Shown here: in pieces, positions 60,139 to 64,000 of the stretch | Numbering within the stretch: the stretch's first letter is position 1 | Layout: every line of letters begins with the position of its first letter | Position numbers and translations under genes: made by a program | NCBI GenBank assembly: GCA_015179125.1 | Contig: WHVA01000020.1 | Coordinates: forward strand, 124,001-188,000 | Source of the DNA: Gautieria morchelliformis | Taxonomy: Eukaryota > Basidiomycota > Agaricomycetes > Gomphales > Gomphaceae | Reading direction: 5' to 3' | Length of the DNA stretch: 64,000 bases | Notes under the pieces: generated by a model | Seen by the model: the letters and a program-made list of their open reading frames with translations, nothing else | Told to the model about the DNA's origin: nothing | Database searches by the model: none

Positions 60139-61891
60139 CCGTTGTTTCACACATTCAGACATATATCGTGACCCCCACATATGATGCCACGCACTCACCC
60201 TCGGACGACCTCACCTCGAAGGGACGCATGTGGAACACACCCGAAGTCAGTCTCTCTACCATAGCCATTGTACAACATCAATCCGCAAGTCTTTCTGTCT
60301 TCCTTTCTCTTGTTGTTTTCGTAGCATACACACCATCCATAACACTGCATGTCTGTGTACCATCTATACTCCTCTCCTTCTACTATGCGCTCTTATTTTG
60401 GCGCCATATCGCCTTGGATTCTCGATTCCTGGTCGGTCGTCTTCTCGTCTTGGTTTTGCGCCGCCTGCTTCTTTGATTGCGAGATCGGTCCGTCGAGCTT
60501 TTGTTGTCACAACATTCTAGTTCTTCTTTTGGAGACTCAGAGTATGGCTGCGCAGACACCCTGTTTATACGCCCACCTAGATGCTCATATGCACCTTATG
60601 TTCACAAGTCCCCCAGGCCAATAGTCGCTATCATTCCAGATAGTTACTACGATCTCCGTATCCATTGGCATTTGTGGGTCGATCCTCCGATCCGCTTCCG
60701 AACATATCGTTGGTTGCCAAAGTGCGGAGGTATCCTTGTGAGGTGACACTATTGATCCAGGTACTGCTTGCGCTTGACCTTGCATGGAACCTTGTCTCTA
60801 CCAGCATTATTCTGATACCCAAATGACATCCACTACGAACGATACCCGGGATGCTTTCGACAGATGGATGGGTGTCATGTGGTGATGATTTTGTGACGAA
60901 GCATCGCAAAGCAATATTCACACTTGACACTGCAATGACTACAGTATTATGCTCCAGAGGATTCTGGACGCTGCGATCTATTTCGCCATGCAATATATCC
61001 GGCCATGCCTTGCACCTTCGACGCGGCGGCCCGGGCTCAGGCATTAATGCATACTTATCATTGACCATCCTTTACTGTTTAGTAGCCTGTTGAACTTTAA
61101 AAGGAATCGAGAACTGATTATTTACGCAATGAGTATACACATGCTTGTACAAAACGGCCTAATGATTTTATGAGCTATTCCGCGACACTGCAGGCGGATC
61201 CGATCACTTATGCCGGCTTTAAAGCTGCAATGTACTAACGGTCGACGTCTTTCTCTACTGCTAGACACCGCGAAGAAGTCTATGTTTTCACTCACGATAT
61301 ATATTATACTATAGACATTGAGAGTTTTGCTGAAAACATCAAGTGTCAATTATATTTCAAGTTATCACAAACGCCCAAGAAAACAATGTGTTTTCCATGA
61401 GATTCTCCATTTTTTGGGGACCTTTCACATTAGATCTGTATTTCATGTATCCTGGGATTGAGAATATTTTCTTTTCGCAGTGTAGAGCAAGGCGCGCATC
61501 CGCGGCACAGCTCTAAGATGGCAGATCGGTAGTAACTACCTGCCGCAGACTTAGGCACTGTCCCAGGAGTTAATATCGGGAGTAAGTCTCCACCTTGTCT
61601 GTCCTCAACTTCGCTTATTTTTATCCTATGCGACATACCGAGCCTTCCGGGCCCCATATATAAATCGTACAAACTCAGATCACCGCAGCGTCATGACGGA
61701 TGGCGGGAAAAGAGTGAAGAGTTTGGTCATGGAGGTTCCCCGGGATTACAACCTTGCATCGGTGAAAGGGGCATAGCCACACGAATGAGAAAGATTGTGA
61801 AAGATGGCACGCGCAGCAACCTCCGGGTCCTCAAATGGTGCCTAAAATCATAGGTGCACTCAATTAATTAGTGGTCATGACTTTGGACTGC
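60139..61891. other. No supported gene
   Basis: Both strands contain frames of up to 145 codons (for example minus-strand 60631-61068), but none resembles a known family and no exon chain could be built. A pyrimidine-rich stretch follows the kinase stop (60250-60480), likely its 3' untranslated region. Confidence 0.35.
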
Positions 61892-63099
61892 CTAAAGTCC
61901 TCTCACAAAATGTCCAAGTCCGGGCATCCGAGTCACTGAGGCCATTCTACGACCCTGCCTGTGGTCGACTATGTTATCTTGAATTTCAGGGTGCCTGACT
62001 AGTCCTTCAACGCAAAAGCATGCCCAAGGGGGACCTTACTCACGGAGAGAGATCGACAAACTCCCCGAATATGGTATGTACTGGGATCAAAGAACAAAGC
62101 CGAACCAAAAGTGCGAGGACCTCGTCCTGTTCCGAAACGCTATAACAAGCTGCCTCTTGTTGACCTGGGCAACTGAGGGCCACCTCACGTGAAGTTCCCT
62201 GTGCTCTCCGGAGACCGTACTCCTGTTATATGGTGTAATGATTCGGCCATACGCCACATAGCGGCAGGAAAGCTCTCACAGCAAATAATGCGGAGCAGCG
62301 TGGATCCCATTTTTTTTGTTGCTGACGAAACCATAAAGTAGCCTCCTCCCGAGAGGGCCAACGGGTTCGACGGCGCCGCGCTTTAGCAGCCAGTGCCTCG
62401 TTGAACTTGCCATACTTTGAATCCAGTGCCGCAGACATAAGAGGTGGTTCAAGCAATATTAGGGAGTGAAAAGGAAACTTATTAGCCCTTCTGTACCAAT
62501 CATCTGCCGCCCATATTCTTCATTCATGTAGAGATGGGTCAGGTAATCACTCGAAACATAGGTGTCTCATACTCACAACGGTGCGGTACCTGCTGAATGG
62601 CCAATTCCGACTATGCGGTGCGTCGACATGTCAAGAAGCCCGCTGGCCAAGAATGCTGTGATCGCATGGGCGTATTCTCGGAAGGCTGATAATCGAGGAG
62701 TGAGTATCCTGAAATACACGTGTACTGAAACGTACTGATGAGGGATCCAACATTTAGGATGAAGTCGTTGAGGGCGGCACTCTCCCCATGATTCGGAGCA
62801 TCGATCGCCCATGCCTCACGAAGGCAATTCGGGCCATTAGAACGAGACTGTAACTTGAAAATGTGAGCGAGAGTGGGCTCCCATAATTCTTTGTCTATGA
62901 AGAGACATTATTTCAATACAAGGAGCAGCGGGGGTTAATGCCTACGAAAGGTGACGCCATGTGTCAGAAGTAAAGTAGTGCCGCCACATAATGGCCTAGA
63001 AGTGGATTGAGGGGTGTACCTCTTGACCGATGTGAAAAGTTTCTGGCACCCATCATGCCCCCTCACTGGGATAACGAAACGCTCGGAAACAAGAACCAT
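61892..63099 (-). CDS. Alpha/beta hydrolase family protein, multi-exon
   Basis: The ATG at 63099 opens MVLVSERFVIPV, then FTSVKRYTP, GGTTLLLTHGVTF and, across an intron near 62950-62895, HKELWEPTLAHIF (oxyanion region). Next come REAWAIDAPNHGESAALND and, after a 50-base intron (GTACGT...CAG), FREYAHAITAFLASGLLDMS. The nucleophile elbow GIGHSAG lies near 62600. Further exons give FPFHSLILLEPPLMSAALDS (about 62480), RRTRWPSREEATLWFRQQ, then EVALSCPGQQEAACYSV (about 62180), and a C-terminal RRMASVTRMPGLGHF with the likely catalytic His (about 61930). It stops at 61892-61894. All joins have plausible GT-AG sites. This matches a large basidiomycete hydrolase family of unknown substrate. Confidence 0.82.
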
Positions 63100-64000
63100 T
63101 CAATAATTGTGGGCAGTAAGTCTGTTTGAAGAGTTCGAACGGGCATAGCACCAGCTAGCTGCATACATGTTATATTATTCCACAAGGCGCTGCGCTATGC
63201 ACACTTCGAGTCGCAGGACCCCTACCACTTTCTGATAAATGGCTGGGAGTCTAGAACAGGCAAGAACGTAGACTGACAAGTATGTTCCGAGGGTTCCATA
63301 ATACTGATTGAAGTAAAAGTCAAGACCTTACCAGACAAGTATCATCACTGCTCACCTCGTCTATATCTGACAGAAGCACTACGTGGCTATTTAGCCAACT
63401 CAAGCCCGAACTTAGACCAATACTGTAGCGGAAATGACAAGTGTAAGAGCGACCGGCAACGATGGGCTCTCGGCACCAGATGTTTGATTAAATAAATGCT
63501 CACAACCAACAGCCATATTCCGTATTGGTATAACGAGTCAGCATCATACAGAATAAGTGTGATAGGACCCATCATAGGGGTGATCTGAGAGCAGGGGCAT
63601 TAGCTAGATATTGGTCCAAATGACATTCCAGCTTTCCCACCTCGTATGAAGGTAAAGTGTCATCATGAAGGCAGTGCAAGCTTAGGACCTGGAGAGGCTA
63701 CCTTAGTCACCCACAGCCATCGTCTCGGACTTTCATGCCAACGTGATTCTCCCCAAGTTGTCATCTGGCCATTCGCATCACCTCTACTTATGCCATATGT
63801 CATGCACGGCATATTATGATGATCTGGAGAACCAGGCCACCAGGGAATTTGGAAGCGAGGTTAAGGAAAATATTGAACATGCTGCATTTGGCTGTAGTAA
63901 TGTGTCGACAGTATCTAAATGTGGCCGTGGGGAGCATTGCACCGTCATTGATTTGTGTTAGTTGTCCTCGAAACACGTCTGGACAGGTCCAATCGTATAA
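63100..64000. other. No supported gene; possible membrane-protein exon on the minus strand
   Basis: The minus strand at 63387-63575 encodes a hydrophobic run (YQYGIWLLVVSIYLI) preceded by MMGPITLILYDADS, which could be an exon of a multi-pass membrane protein. The surrounding frames could not be linked. The right 400 bases contain short plus-strand frames without known motifs. The window ends here. Confidence 0.3.

Noticed and set aside
60631-61068. Minus-strand frame of 145 codons
   Set aside because: No recognisable family and composition resembles random sequence.

Overview
This window looks like nuclear DNA of a filamentous basidiomycete, most likely an Agaricomycete of polypore type. 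The evidence is: genes split by many short GT-AG introns of about 45-70 bases; gene families typical of that group (a Yvc1-type TRP channel, a SLATT_fungal protein, a DUF6533-like membrane protein, a polyporopepsin-like protease); and decayed fungal copia, gypsy and LINE elements. Species cannot be named from sequence alone.

Layout. Bases 1-18,500 are a transposon graveyard. A gypsy pol end is interrupted by a minus-strand copia remnant, which abuts a plus-strand LINE remnant. That LINE is split by a solo LTR. Two further solo LTRs of the same family follow (11.2 kb and 17.2 kb), plus a second gypsy remnant that carries a 545-base insertion. Three solo LTRs and this insertion have perfect 5-base target duplications. 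The in-frame stops in the element remnants are TGA where CGA (Arg) is plausible. Bases 18,500-23,400 are mostly gene-poor, with a truncated copy of a downstream gene and a probable membrane-protein gene.

From 23.5 kb the window is a normal gene-dense fungal segment. In order: a conserved unknown protein (-); indoleamine 2,3-dioxygenase (-, with a frameshift at a homopolymer); a vacuolar TRP/Yvc1 calcium channel (-); a low-complexity protein with a short conserved motif (-); an alpha/beta hydrolase (+); the peroxisomal multifunctional beta-oxidation enzyme Fox2 (-); an enoyl-CoA hydratase/isomerase family protein (+); a secreted aspartic protease (+); a SLATT_fungal two-TM protein (+); a heme-dependent oxidative N-demethylase-like (DUF3445) protein (-); a PHD-MYST histone acetyltransferase (+); a small complex I subunit (-); a Rieske-AIF-type oxidoreductase (+); a LAMMER/CLK kinase (+); and another alpha/beta hydrolase (-).

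Working relationships. Fox2 and the hydratase/isomerase are divergently transcribed from a 134-base interval and both end in a type 1 peroxisomal targeting signal, so they look like a co-regulated peroxisomal fatty-acid oxidation pair. The most unusual coding feature is the aspartic protease propeptide, which holds four tandem units each ending in a Pro-Asn-Lys-Arg dibasic site. Most multi-exon models were built by eye from splice sites and family resemblance; exact exon edges are given only where they were checked.
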